Of a stretch of DNA of 64,000 nt, positions 27,819-35,826 are shown piece after piece. Under the pieces are notes generated by a model. The model was not told the origin of the DNA. It was given only the letters and a program-made list of their open reading frames with translations, and did no database searches. The stretch's first letter is position 1, and every line of letters starts with the position of its first letter. The translations under genes and the position numbers were made by a program. The DNA comes from Hydrogenophilales bacterium. GTDB taxonomy: Bacteria; Pseudomonadota; Gammaproteobacteria; Burkholderiales; Eutrophovitaceae. The stretch is taken from assembly GCA_902627495.1 (NCBI GenBank), contig CACOJS010000004.1, positions 1 through 64,000 of the forward strand. The letters run 5' to 3'.

Positions 27819-29396
27819 TTAAATCTTTTTTAATACTGCATCCATTTTTTTATTCAATTCGTGTAAATTATTATCTATCCGAGTCAAATCTTTTTTTATT
27901 CTCTCTATTTCTGATAATTCTCTCTTAGTCGGCTTCTTTTTAATTTCTTTTTTCCCGTTCTTACCTTTGCTTTTTCTTCCGGTCACAGCAAATACATTAA
28001 TCTTTCGACTAATTCCTTTCATCTTAATTGTCTTCCGCTGTTCCACTTCAATCATACCTTGTGCATGTGCGTAAGCTTCGTATGAAATTAATATACCGTT
28101 GGCATCAGCACCAGACTCTAGTCTTTGTGCTATATTCACCTCACCACCAATAATCGTATACGTAAGCCTCTGGTCACTACCAAAGTTGCCAACGTTACAA
28201 TATCCCGTGTTAATGCCCATCCGAACTTGAAATGGATCGGAAAACCCCTCGTTACTCCACTTCTCTTGTAACTCTTTCATTCTCTCCTGCATCTTGAGAG
28301 CCATCTCAACACAAGCCCGAGCATCCTCTTTTTCACCCTTACTTTCGGGATCACCGAAAAATACCATCATCGCATCGCCTATGTACTTATCAATGGTGGC
28401 TCCGCAATCTAATGCTATTTTGGTCATCTCAGAAAAATACTCATTAAGATACTTTGTTAAATCCTCAGGTTGGAGTCCCTCAGATGTCAATGTAAAATTC
28501 GCGATATCACTAAAAAATACTGTTAACTTCTTCCTTCTTGTTGTAATCCCTGTGTCATACTTACCCGTGAATAACGCATCGTGTATCTGAGGTGGTATAT
28601 ATTTACTTATCTTCGTGGATAGATCAACAACTTTACGTTTTTGCATATCCGAGTACAGCAGTACATTACTCAAGAAATTATCCATTATGTTCGACCTTCT
28701 AACGGAAATTAGGTGATCGACATTTTGCTCATGGGTCTGTTTTTTTAATTGAATTAGGAGTACAAACAAACATCCATCGACATCCTCTTTAATTTCTTTT
28801 TTTACAACAGTAAAACGATAATTCCAGTCTTTTGCTAAAAATCGGACGATTGTTCGATTCATATTTTCTAAAATAAGTATTTGGTGCCTTTTATAAATCC
28901 CGGCTGATTTCAGATTTAATTTATACTTATATTCTGTAAGTTTGCAATAATTTGCTCCAAAACTAATATCATCGGTTTTTGCATAAGTTTTTATTGCATG
29001 ATCCCAAGCTTTCATATAGCGTTCGAAAAATTGTTCCAAACTAATTACTACTTTCTTCCGTTTAGCAGTATGTTCGACAGCAATTGTGTTTCTTTTTTTT
29101 TGCGAAATCATTTTTGAAAATTTGAATTCGTTGCATATCATTTCTAATACTGTATCTTGCCAAAGCTCAGCCATACTGAACCCAACCGCCCTGAGAGAGG
29201 CTTCACCATATCTCTCAAAAAGTGAATCAAAAACCTGTGCACGCAAAGACGCCGGATATAGCTTATTTTTTCTTAGTTTTTCAACGCCGCTTTCGCGTAA
29301 AATGTCCTGTCCTAGGCTACCAAAGCGATTCATGGCGTTCAGAGCACCCTGTAATGCACTACCATATATTTCCACGCGGCGGTATGACTTGTTCAT
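27819..29396 (-). CDS. Soluble class III cyclase with local-family N-terminal domain (1)
   Basis: The product is 525 residues. The N-terminal domain (about 8-230) begins VEIYGSALQGALNAMNRFGSLGQDILRESGV..LYPASLRAQVFDSLFERYGE and is the most divergent among the six soluble paralogs. The catalytic domain (about 285-450) has FFSDIANFT, DCGATIDKYIGDAMMVFF, GINTGYCNVGNFGSDQRLTY and VNIAQRLE, with all metal, Lys/Thr and Asn/Arg residues present, predicting an active adenylate cyclase. A basic linker and coiled tail (RIKKDLTRIDNNLHELNKK) close the protein. No membrane helix is evident. It is upstream of the 7TM cyclase in a two-gene operon, with hairpin repeat A copy 4 just before its start. Confidence 0.92.
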   Translation of the reverse strand: MNKSYRRVEIYGSALQGALNAMNRFGSLGQDILRESGVEKLRKNKLYPASLRAQVFDSLFERYGEASLRAVGFSMAELWQDTVLEMICNEFKFSKMISQKKRNTIAVEHTAKRKKVVISLEQFFERYMKAWDHAIKTYAKTDDISFGANYCKLTEYKYKLNLKSAGIYKRHQILILENMNRTIVRFLAKDWNYRFTVVKKEIKEDVDGCLFVLLIQLKKQTHEQNVDHLISVRRSNIMDNFLSNVLLYSDMQKRKVVDLSTKISKYIPPQIHDALFTGKYDTGITTRRKKLTVFFSDIANFTLTSEGLQPEDLTKYLNEYFSEMTKIALDCGATIDKYIGDAMMVFFGDPESKGEKEDARACVEMALKMQERMKELQEKWSNEGFSDPFQVRMGINTGYCNVGNFGSDQRLTYTIIGGEVNIAQRLESGADANGILISYEAYAHAQGMIEVEQRKTIKMKGISRKINVFAVTGRKSKGKNGKKEIKKKPTKRELSEIERIKKDLTRIDNNLHELNKKMDAVLKKI

Positions 29397-29419
29397 TTGT
29401 ACCCCTTAATTTCAACAAA

Positions 29420-29506
29420 TATACCCCAAAAATACCCCCGTTACTTATTTTTTACCTCCCCTACCAATGGGGGTGTTATTAGTTCAAAAAAACACAACTT
29501 TGGGGG
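29420..29506 (+). repeat. Hairpin intergenic repeat A, copy 4
   Basis: TATACCCCAAAAATACCCCC, TTATTTTTTACCTCCCC and hairpin TACCTCC/GGGGGTG. It sits 24 bases upstream of a cyclase start on the other strand and upstream of the DUF2061-like gene on the plus strand. Confidence 0.85.
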
Positions 29507-29518
29507 AACACACCTTTG

Positions 29519-29559
29519 CACCCTATAAGTCACGTAGATTCACTAGTTGATATAGGGTG
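29519..29559. repeat. Inverted repeat CACCCTATA/TATAGGGTG
   Basis: A perfect 9-base inverted repeat with a 23-base spacer lies in the non-coding strip between repeat A copy 4 and the DUF2061-like gene. It could be a protein-binding site or an RNA hairpin; there is no T-run after it, so it is not a typical terminator. Confidence 0.6.
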
Positions 29560-29656
29560 TAACAATAAATAAGGTTGTGGGATAATAAAGGGGATATGGG
29601 ATACTCTAAACATATTTGATTACTGTTTGACAGAAAGAAGAGAAAGATGGTGCTTA

Positions 29657-29863
29657 ATGATAAATAATTCACTTAAACTAACAATCGCATACACTATTGG
29701 GCATATATGTATTTCAATGGTCATAGTAAGAGTTGTGACAGGTGCATCTCTATGGGAAGCGGGGTCAGTTGCCCTATTAGAGCCATTTCTTAATGGGTTA
29801 TGGCTTTACGTCTTACATAGCACATGGCAACGCTTTGAAAATAAAAATCGCTCAATAATGTGA
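29657..29863 (+). CDS. DUF2061-like small membrane protein
   Basis: The product is 68 residues from ATG 29657; the longer frame from 29627 adds a basic stretch less likely to be translated. Two hydrophobic segments are present (LKLTIAYTIGHICISMVIVRVV and GSVALLEPFLNGLWLYVLHS). The ending LYVLHSTWQRFENK resembles the YYLHERvW motif that closes DUF2061 proteins, and VTGASLWEAGSVALLEPFLN matches the middle of that family. DUF2061 members are small inner membrane proteins of unknown function, here in a divergent position to the cyclase pair. Confidence 0.65.
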   Translation: MINNSLKLTIAYTIGHICISMVIVRVVTGASLWEAGSVALLEPFLNGLWLYVLHSTWQRFENKNRSIM

Positions 29864-29876
29864 TGCACAATCTCCA

Positions 29877-29945
29877 ACTTATACCCTTCCACCAGCAACA
29901 AGGGTATTATTACGTGAAGACTATAACTGGTTTCCGAAAGACACC
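29877..29945 (+). repeat. Hairpin intergenic repeat A, copy 5 (degenerate)
   Basis: CTTATACCCTTCCACCAGCAACAAGGGTATTATTACG then ATAACTGG. The stem is changed on both sides to TACCCTT/AAGGGTA, so pairing is preserved although sequence differs from copies 1-4. A decayed MORN gene follows. Confidence 0.7.
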
Positions 29946-30094
29946 GTGTGGGTTTTACTGCTTGTATTCCTATCTTATTTCCTAGCAGCTCAAGTTTGAG
30001 GGCTACCTGATTACAAAGGGTCTGCCAATATCTCTTGGCATAACTGCATTGGGTTTTACACTTTGCTAATGACGATAAATACGTCGCGGAATCT
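29946..30094 (+). pseudogene. Decayed secreted MORN gene
   Basis: GTG 29946 opens WVLLLVFLSYFLAAQV and then a stop. Past it the sequence encodes GLPDYKGSANISWHNCIGFY and, in a shifted frame, ANDDKYVAES, matching NLPDFRGSHGSHWDDCLGTY and ANDDKYVGEW of the gene at 23916. A nonsense mutation plus an indel have destroyed it. Confidence 0.75.
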
Positions 30095-30370
30095 GGTATT
30101 GGCCAAGACCCTAATATGCTGAGGGAGGTCCTGAGAACCACCTCTGAGGAAACTATTAACGTATCCTTAGTGGGACAGTAAAGATCGGATGCCGTTGTGG
30201 TCAAAGGGGGAATTAGCTATCGAGCGTATGTGCTGATCAGCCATCCGATTGGCGACCTAAACAAACTTGCCGAGCAAAAAGTAAAATAACGTGCAGTTCT
30301 AGATGCCAAATTACTATCTGGTCAAGTATTTCAGGAACTAGAGCACAAAGTGCAGAAAATAGAAAAATAA
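30095..30370 (+). pseudogene. Decayed gene fragment with two internal stops
   Basis: One continuous frame reads GIGQDPNMLREVLRTTSEET, INVSLVGQ, stop, RSDAVVVKGGISYRAYVLIS, HPIGDLNKLAEQKVK, stop, and ends LSGQVFQELEHKVQKIEK. Codon pattern and the closing coiled segment look like a once functional small envelope protein, possibly a lipoprotein of the LPP20 kind (YRAYVLISHPIGD), but I cannot name the family firmly. It is fused in frame to the MORN remnant before it, so a deletion joined two genes. Confidence 0.55.
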
Positions 30371-30423
30371 TTAATAAAAATACGAAACTTCTCAACACCA
30401 TATGTTTTTTTTTAACCGTCTCG

Positions 30424-30503
30424 GCCTAACCCCACCCGAGAAGCCCCCCCCTATTTATTGTTTTCAGAAGCTACAATCTATATATTTATTAATCTGCTCA
30501 AGC
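30424..30503 (-). repeat. Cyclase 3'-flank repeat B, copy 3 (orphan)
   Basis: CCTAACCCCACCCGAGAAGCC, CTATTTATTGTTTTCAGAAG and TCTATATATTTATTAATCTGCTC match repeat B copy 1, but no cyclase coding sequence follows. It appears to be the last trace of another lost cyclase. Confidence 0.7.
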
Positions 30504-30603
30504 GATTTCGCAAGTTTTGAAATTAAGTGTAATCTTTTGATTTATCGAAAAACTATTATTAATTATAAGCTAGTTAAAATTCGTTATTGGGTTGACACAA
30601 GGT

Positions 30604-30687
30604 ATGCCTTTATCGGATGCGAAAAGAGAGTGCACAAAGATAGGGTTCAAAAAAGGAACAGAACAAATTTATTTACTGTGTACTTAA
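30604..30687 (+). pseudogene. Short C-terminal fragment with CTKIGFKKGTE motif
   Basis: The 27 codons MPLSDAKRECTKIGFKKGTE.. ending in LLCT match the widespread C-terminal signature C-x-x-x-GF-x-x-GTE-x-x-x-x-C that closes many small bacterial proteins. The N-terminal body is absent, so this is a scrap rather than a gene. Confidence 0.35.
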
Positions 30688-30746
30688 GTTGAGGCAGTAG
30701 CCTCTCCCCAAAAACATTCCCCTTCACTTTTTTTATCTCGGAGGAA

Positions 30747-31526
30747 CTATCTCTGAATGTGTGCGAAAAAGTAGCCGTTATGCCAATCACTATTTTGCAT
30801 TTGCATGCTTGGGTGAGTTTCGTTTGTAGTCGTCCTTATCTCGACGCAACTCTGTACACTCAGTTTGCAATCCGAAATAGCCCGCTTGGTACCGTCTCTG
30901 ACAGCAGTCCAGTTCCAATCATCAACAATTAAAACAAATTCTTCCTGTAGCGCAGGTAATGCTAGTCGGACACCGTCGTATTGATCCTGCTCCCCGTGGG
31001 GCCCATCAAACAAATAGATATTTGCATCAAAGTTAAGCTTCTCGTAATCAAGATTTCGAAAGTCATCCTCAATAAATCTAAATTCGCAGCTACCCCCCTT
31101 TGCCTTTGCTATATTTTCCATAAAAGCTTCTTTGGGGCCTCCAAACTCGCTCCAGTTATCGACACATAAAACACTTAATTTATTGCCATAGATCGCTGAA
31201 GAAGCAGTAGATCCAGCCCAACAACCAATCTCAAAGTATCTCGGACCGCTGATCTGTCTTACTAAGTTATTAATGAAGTATCTATATTTCTTACCTGACA
31301 TTCCATCCATACTTATTAGCCACTCCGGAAGTGTATGTTGTAGTGCAAGGGCAGCCATCATAGCACTATGGATCGCCACGCTTAACGGTTTATGACTAAA
31401 CTCACCCTCAAATTTAATCGAGGTTTGCTCCGTAAGGGGTAGTCGGGGAACAAAATTAGGAAACAAAGAAGGATGTTTGTGTAAGATAAGTGTTGCAATT
31501 TCAGATAAAGTTTGATCTGAACTCAT
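30747..31526 (-). CDS. Class I SAM-dependent methyltransferase (Methyltransf_24-like)
   Basis: A 259-residue protein. GPRYFEIGCWAGSTASSAIYG is SAM motif I (glycine loop modified to GCWAGST) and LSVLCVDNWSEFGG is the acidic residue after strand 2. IYLFDGPHGEQDQYDGVRLA and EFVLIVDDWNWTAVRDG are later strands with the DDW motif of TylF/Methyltransf_24 proteins that act on sugars or small molecules. The first ~60 residues form a helical lead-in. The start ATG overlaps an upstream stop (TCATGA) of a possible short frame. It is isolated among decayed genes. Confidence 0.8.
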   Translation of the reverse strand: MSSDQTLSEIATLILHKHPSLFPNFVPRLPLTEQTSIKFEGEFSHKPLSVAIHSAMMAALALQHTLPEWLISMDGMSGKKYRYFINNLVRQISGPRYFEIGCWAGSTASSAIYGNKLSVLCVDNWSEFGGPKEAFMENIAKAKGGSCEFRFIEDDFRNLDYEKLNFDANIYLFDGPHGEQDQYDGVRLALPALQEEFVLIVDDWNWTAVRDGTKRAISDCKLSVQSCVEIRTTTNETHPSMQMQNSDWHNGYFFAHIQR

Positions 31527-31821
31527 GAGCTCTCCCTTAAAACTAATGCAGAACGGTTAGAACAGTATCCTTTCAACCAATTCCACCGCAAGCCTAACAA
31601 CGGCGAGTCGTAAGCAATATATATCTGTCGATTAGCGATTTTCCTGTGACCAACCTGTGCCACAAAATAACCACTCACTTACGCCCTTGTCTGCCGGCGT
31701 TATTGATCCAATGTGCCCTCCTATATTGATGATGCATTTGAGATACCTACTTACTGGTAGACGCCCCTAATAATATGCGTCAACGTATTAGCTGTAAAGT
31801 CTTAGCTGCACTGTGCGTATG
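31527..31821. other. Intergenic region with coding-like scraps, no gene called
   Basis: The complement contains short protein-like stretches (for example NIGGHIGSITPADKGVSEWL) without start codons, and they change frame. I take it as decayed DNA between the methyltransferase and the tRNA fragment. Confidence 0.4.
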
Positions 31822-31880
31822 TGGTGGGCCTGGTAGGAGTCGAACCTACAACCAAAGGATTATGAGCCCTCTGCTCTTAG
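31822..31880 (-). pseudogene. 3' fragment of tRNA-Met/Ile2 (anticodon CAT)
   Basis: The complement carries AGAGCAGAGGGCTCATAATCC (D-stem end, anticodon loop CTCATAA), TTGGTTGTAGGTTCGACTCC (T arm) and CAGGCCC-A-CCA. The matching 5' acceptor strand GGGCCTG and the first part of the D arm are missing, replaced by CTTGGCTTTCTA. A 3'-half tRNA with intact CCA is the usual scar of site-specific integration or of recombination at a tRNA gene. Confidence 0.8.
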
Positions 31881-32030
31881 AAAGCCAAGTAATTGAGAAT
31901 AAACAGTTATTAAAATGAAAACTTAGTAGGATTAAAACATATGCACCCAAGCAACAAGAAACTTCACCAAAAAACCAGCATAAGCATCACTTCTCACTTA
32001 ATATCTCAATAGTTTTTAAATCCGTCTGGA

Positions 32031-32110
32031 TTTAACCCCACCCCGGGGTGACCCCCCTATTTTGACGAGCTTTTGTGAGACTCCTGTATATTATTGATCT
32101 GCTCAACCGA
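32031..32110 (-). repeat. Cyclase 3'-flank repeat B, copy 4
   Basis: GGATTTAACCCCACCCCGGGGTGACCC, containing the perfect palindrome CACCCCGGGGTG, then CTATTTTGACGAGC and TATTATTGATCTGCTCAACC, ends at the stop codon of the cyclase on the minus strand. Confidence 0.8.
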
Positions 32111-33658
32111 TTAAAGCTTTTGTAGAAGCTTTTCCATATTTTTATTGATATCTTTGATGTTATTTTTCATGACTGCTATATCTTTTTTTAGTTTCTCTAT
32201 TTCGGATAACTCCTTCTTCGTCGGTTTCTTCTTAATTTCATTTTTGTTATTCCCTGCATTCCTTTTTCGTTCTATTACCGAAAACACCTTAATCTCTCGA
32301 CTAATTCCTTTCATCTTAATTGCCTCACGCTCTTCCACTTCAATCATGTCTTGTGCATGAGCATAGGTTTCATACGACATTAATATTCCATTCGCGTCCG
32401 CATTACCCTCCAACCTTTGTGTGACATTAACCTCTCCACCGATAATCGTATAGGTCAGCCTTTGCTCACTACCGAAGTTACCCACATTGCAATACCCTGT
32501 ATTAATACCCATACGAACTTGAAAGGGATCGGCAAATCCTTCATTACGCCACTTCTCTTGCAATTCCTTCATCTGCTCTTGCATCTTCAATGCCATCTCC
32601 ACGCAAGCTCGAGCATCTTTTTTTTCCCCTTTGCTTTCGGGATCACCAAAAAATACCATCATGGCATCACCAATATACTTATCTATGGTTGCTCCGCAAT
32701 CTAACGCTATTGTGGTCATCTCCGAAAAATACTCATTTAGATACTTGGTTAAATCTTCTGGTTGAAGGCCCTCAGAAGTGGATGTGAAATTAGCTATATC
32801 ACTAAAAAAAATAGTTAATTTCTTTCGACGTGTCGTTATTCTTGTATCATACTTTCCAGAAAATATTGCACCATGTATTTGGGGTGGAATGTACTTGGAA
32901 ATCTCATTTGACGCTTTTTCCATTTTTTTTCTTTTATCCGTAGCGTCGTTTAAAACAGCCCTCATTAAGCTATCTCTTAGTTCATTTGATCTGTTCATAA
33001 AAACCTCATGTGGAGGAATTGATGCTTCTTGTCTTGTAAAAGCTAGATTCCAAAACCAAGTAGTGTAATCCGAACCACTCTGCGTTTTTTTTTCTTTATA
33101 ATCACAAGATAATAAAAAATATTTTCCAATCGCTCTGGTAAATACATAGTCAAAAACACCGATGCTGAATGCTCCCGCAAATTTTGGCATCGCCATTGTG
33201 ACCTTTATTTCCCACAAAGTTTGCCCAAGAGGTTTTAGTTGGACACCATAATCGGCTGTTCCGCCTAATGTAAAAAGTTTGACCTGATAATCGGCACCTT
33301 TAGTGTACTGTTCTACAATTTTTGTGAGTGCGTTTTGATGCCGTTCTTTATTATCTGAGGATAGATCATTCTCCAGCGCTATAGCCATATCTAAGACAGG
33401 TTTGACGAGTGGAGCATCCTTCAAAGCCTCAGCATTTTTGAATCCCATCATTTGGAGTGCAACCTCTCCATATCTATCAAAAACTGCTTTATGGATGGCA
33501 TTTCGAATCTCTGATGGATATTCTTTGTCTTCCTCTACATTGTAAATCTCATGTTCATGAAGAACTTCCTCTCCTATTACTCCTAAGGTTTCCATAGTGG
33601 CTATCGTGGAAATCAATGCTTTTCCAGAAATTTTTACTGAACTTATGATTTTTTTCAT
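32111..33658 (-). CDS. Soluble class III cyclase with local-family N-terminal domain (2)
   Basis: The product is 515 residues. The N-terminal domain starts SVKISGKALISTIATMETLGVIGEEVLHEHEI..YPSEIRNAIHKAVFDRYGEVALQMMGF. A second part (about 150-215) has LWEIKVTMAMPKFAGAFSIG and YFLLSCDYKEKKTQSGSDYT. The catalytic domain (about 280-445) keeps FFSDIANFT, GATIDKYIGDAMMVFF, the Lys/Thr pair and VNVTQRLEG, where Thr replaces the more usual Ala. It ends in a basic linker and coiled coil identical in its last residues to the receptor cyclase (MEKLLQKL). It lies 47 bases downstream of the M3 peptidase gene on the same strand and may be cotranscribed with it. Confidence 0.92.
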   Translation of the reverse strand: MKKIISSVKISGKALISTIATMETLGVIGEEVLHEHEIYNVEEDKEYPSEIRNAIHKAVFDRYGEVALQMMGFKNAEALKDAPLVKPVLDMAIALENDLSSDNKERHQNALTKIVEQYTKGADYQVKLFTLGGTADYGVQLKPLGQTLWEIKVTMAMPKFAGAFSIGVFDYVFTRAIGKYFLLSCDYKEKKTQSGSDYTTWFWNLAFTRQEASIPPHEVFMNRSNELRDSLMRAVLNDATDKRKKMEKASNEISKYIPPQIHGAIFSGKYDTRITTRRKKLTIFFSDIANFTSTSEGLQPEDLTKYLNEYFSEMTTIALDCGATIDKYIGDAMMVFFGDPESKGEKKDARACVEMALKMQEQMKELQEKWRNEGFADPFQVRMGINTGYCNVGNFGSEQRLTYTIIGGEVNVTQRLEGNADANGILMSYETYAHAQDMIEVEEREAIKMKGISREIKVFSVIERKRNAGNNKNEIKKKPTKKELSEIEKLKKDIAVMKNNIKDINKNMEKLLQKL

Positions 33659-33705
33659 TAACCTTGTTTGTCCACCCCGTGGTTTAATCTTGACATTTTT
33701 AGTAT

Positions 33706-35397
33706 CTACAATTTCTTTGGATCTACTTTATCCAACCAATCACCGACATGTTTCACTACTGTTGCCAAGCATCCGTCATTAAACGGCAATTCTAGACAAG
33801 CTAGAGACACTAATTTTGTGAATGATTTACTTCCACCAGCATTACACAAGCGAACATAATTCTTCCATGCTCTTTGACTATCTTGCTGACTCATTATCCA
33901 AAACTGGAATGCACATGTTTGTGCGAGAGTATAATCTATGTAATAGAATGGCATTTGATAAATATGTAGCTGTCCTTGCCATATTCCACCCGTTTTTGGA
34001 AATTTTAGATCATCATAGTCCCTACTTGGAAGGTAAAGTGACTCCAGCTCTAACCACCTTTGATTTCTTTCTTTTGGTGCGGCCTCGGGGTTTTCATAAA
34101 CCCAATGCTGAAAATGATCAACACATGCACCATATGGTAGAAAAGATAGACTTCCAGAGATGTGTTTGTACTTGAATCGATCCGTTTCTTCCTTGAAAAA
34201 ATTCTGCATCCATGGCCAGGTAAAAAACTCCATGCTCATTGAATGAATTTCTGCAGCTTCCATTGTCGGCCATAAATACCCAAGCAAAGGTTGTTTTCTG
34301 CTTGAATAACATTGGAATGCATGACCAGCCTCATGAGTTAAAACGGTTATGTCATCGTCTGTGCCGTTAAAATTAGAAAAAATATAAGGTCGATCGTATT
34401 TAGGAAATGAGGTGCAGAACCCACCGGGGCGCTTCCCCTTGCGATTAACTAAATCCATTAGCTCTTCTTCTACCATCATATCAAAAAAGTCACCTGTCTC
34501 CTTTGAAAGAGCACGGTACATCACCTGTGCTTCTTTAATCAAATGATCTGGTGATCCTTTTGGTTTTGGGTCGCCTTCTTTAAAGTTTATTCCATCATAA
34601 AAATATAGATGATCTAAACCTAATATGTCCTTCTTTTTTTTTACCAGCTTTTTAACTACAGGAACCACATGATCTACAATTTGCTTTCGGAAATTAGCAA
34701 CTTCGTCGGGACCATAGTCTGATCGCCCCATCCTCATATATCCAAGCTCTATAAAATTATCATACCCCAGGGTTGTAGCTATACTATGTCGCAACTTGAC
34801 CAGTTTGTCATAAATACCATCAAGAACTTCAGAATTACTTTCAAACCAACCAAATCTGGCCTCGTAGGATTTTTTTCTAACAGTACGATCTTCATTGCTA
34901 TGATACGGACCAAGCCCAGCTAAATTGTATTCCTTGCCCTCATAATGAATTTTTGCTCCTGCAGTGAGTTTCGTATACTCATTTCGAAGGTCAGTTTCTT
35001 CTTTTAGCATTTCTTTTATTTTTGGATCAAAGGTCTTAAGCGATATTTCAATGTCAGACAGAAACTTTTCACCCCATTTTTTTTTTAATTCATTTTTGTA
35101 CCTTGATTGATTGACTGCTTTTTTGAACGAATCGCCGATCTCGATCATATCGGGTTCAATAGAATCGTAGAAATCTTTTTCCGCCTTTGCGTCTTCATTA
35201 TTTATGTCTCTACTAAAATTCAAGCTAGCCATTGCAGCATAAGAATGATATTCCTTATTTTGCTCGTTAACATCCAGAATAACATCTATTTGATCCTCAA
35301 CTGATTCTGCATTAGAAAATTTTTCTAAACATTTATTCATTAACTGTCTTCTTTTTTTTACATTTATCCGATCGTATTGCAGTTCACTATACTTCAT
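33706..35397 (-). CDS. M3 family oligoendopeptidase
   Basis: A 563-residue zinc metallopeptidase of the M3 (PepF/thimet) family. VLTHEAGHAFQCYSSR near residue 354 has the HExxH zinc motif, and EAAEIHSMSMEFFTWPWM downstream supplies the third zinc ligand glutamate. The long helical N-terminal part is typical. M3B enzymes cut short peptides in the cytosol; no signal peptide is seen. The start ATG overlaps no other frame and is preceded by an AT-rich gap. It is probably the promoter-proximal gene of a unit that also includes the cyclase 47 bases downstream. Confidence 0.92.
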   Translation of the reverse strand: MKYSELQYDRINVKKRRQLMNKCLEKFSNAESVEDQIDVILDVNEQNKEYHSYAAMASLNFSRDINNEDAKAEKDFYDSIEPDMIEIGDSFKKAVNQSRYKNELKKKWGEKFLSDIEISLKTFDPKIKEMLKEETDLRNEYTKLTAGAKIHYEGKEYNLAGLGPYHSNEDRTVRKKSYEARFGWFESNSEVLDGIYDKLVKLRHSIATTLGYDNFIELGYMRMGRSDYGPDEVANFRKQIVDHVVPVVKKLVKKKKDILGLDHLYFYDGINFKEGDPKPKGSPDHLIKEAQVMYRALSKETGDFFDMMVEEELMDLVNRKGKRPGGFCTSFPKYDRPYIFSNFNGTDDDITVLTHEAGHAFQCYSSRKQPLLGYLWPTMEAAEIHSMSMEFFTWPWMQNFFKEETDRFKYKHISGSLSFLPYGACVDHFQHWVYENPEAAPKERNQRWLELESLYLPSRDYDDLKFPKTGGIWQGQLHIYQMPFYYIDYTLAQTCAFQFWIMSQQDSQRAWKNYVRLCNAGGSKSFTKLVSLACLELPFNDGCLATVVKHVGDWLDKVDPKKL

Positions 35398-35598
35398 TGT
35401 TTCCTCACAAAAGAAATCATTATTATATCGATTATTGGAGTATACGCACTTAACTTGATTCCAAGTCGCTCTCTTTTCCCACTCTCCCTAACTACTGAGT
35501 TTAGTGACGGAATAACCCTTAAAAGTTCCCTGGTGTAATCATTGCTAGCATTATCGAAGATATCATTAGTTTGTTAATCTCTACTGGTATAACCATAA

Positions 35599-35724
35599 TT
35601 AACATTTTAACCTTAAGTTCTCCTTCGAGCTCTTTTTTCTGTTTGCTTTGTGTCTAGCCTCTCCCAAACCCGGATAAATCGATGTAGAGAGCAAAATTAT
35701 TAGCAGCCTGGGAACCTTTTTCAT
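35599..35724 (-). CDS. Possible small secreted peptide
   Basis: A 41-codon frame with AAGAAGGA placed seven bases before ATG 35724. It starts MKKVPRLLIILLSTSIYPGLG, which resembles a signal peptide, and continues with a very basic tail ending in Cys. It may be a real peptide, or the 5' stump of one of the decayed secreted-protein genes in this region. No homology is recognised. Confidence 0.3.
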   Translation of the reverse strand: MKKVPRLLIILLSTSIYPGLGEARHKANRKKSSKENLRLKC

Positions 35725-35826
35725 GGGTTCGTCCTTCTTACATCTTCAATAGCAGGAGAAGGCCATGATCTGCAATCTTCAAATGTTAGTCTTATTGTTA
35801 TTGTATCTATGTTAATTATTTCAGTA

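Noticed and set aside
30402-30692. Plus-strand 96-codon frame
   Set aside because: It runs through the orphan repeat B and has no protein-like composition; the only plausible coding trace there is the short motif in another frame at 30604.
31560-31760. Coding-like segments on the minus strand (NIGGHIGSITPADKGVSEWL and YFVAQVGHRKIANRQIY)
   Set aside because: They lack starts and lie in different frames. The TCATGA overlap with the methyltransferase start is suggestive but not enough to call a gene.
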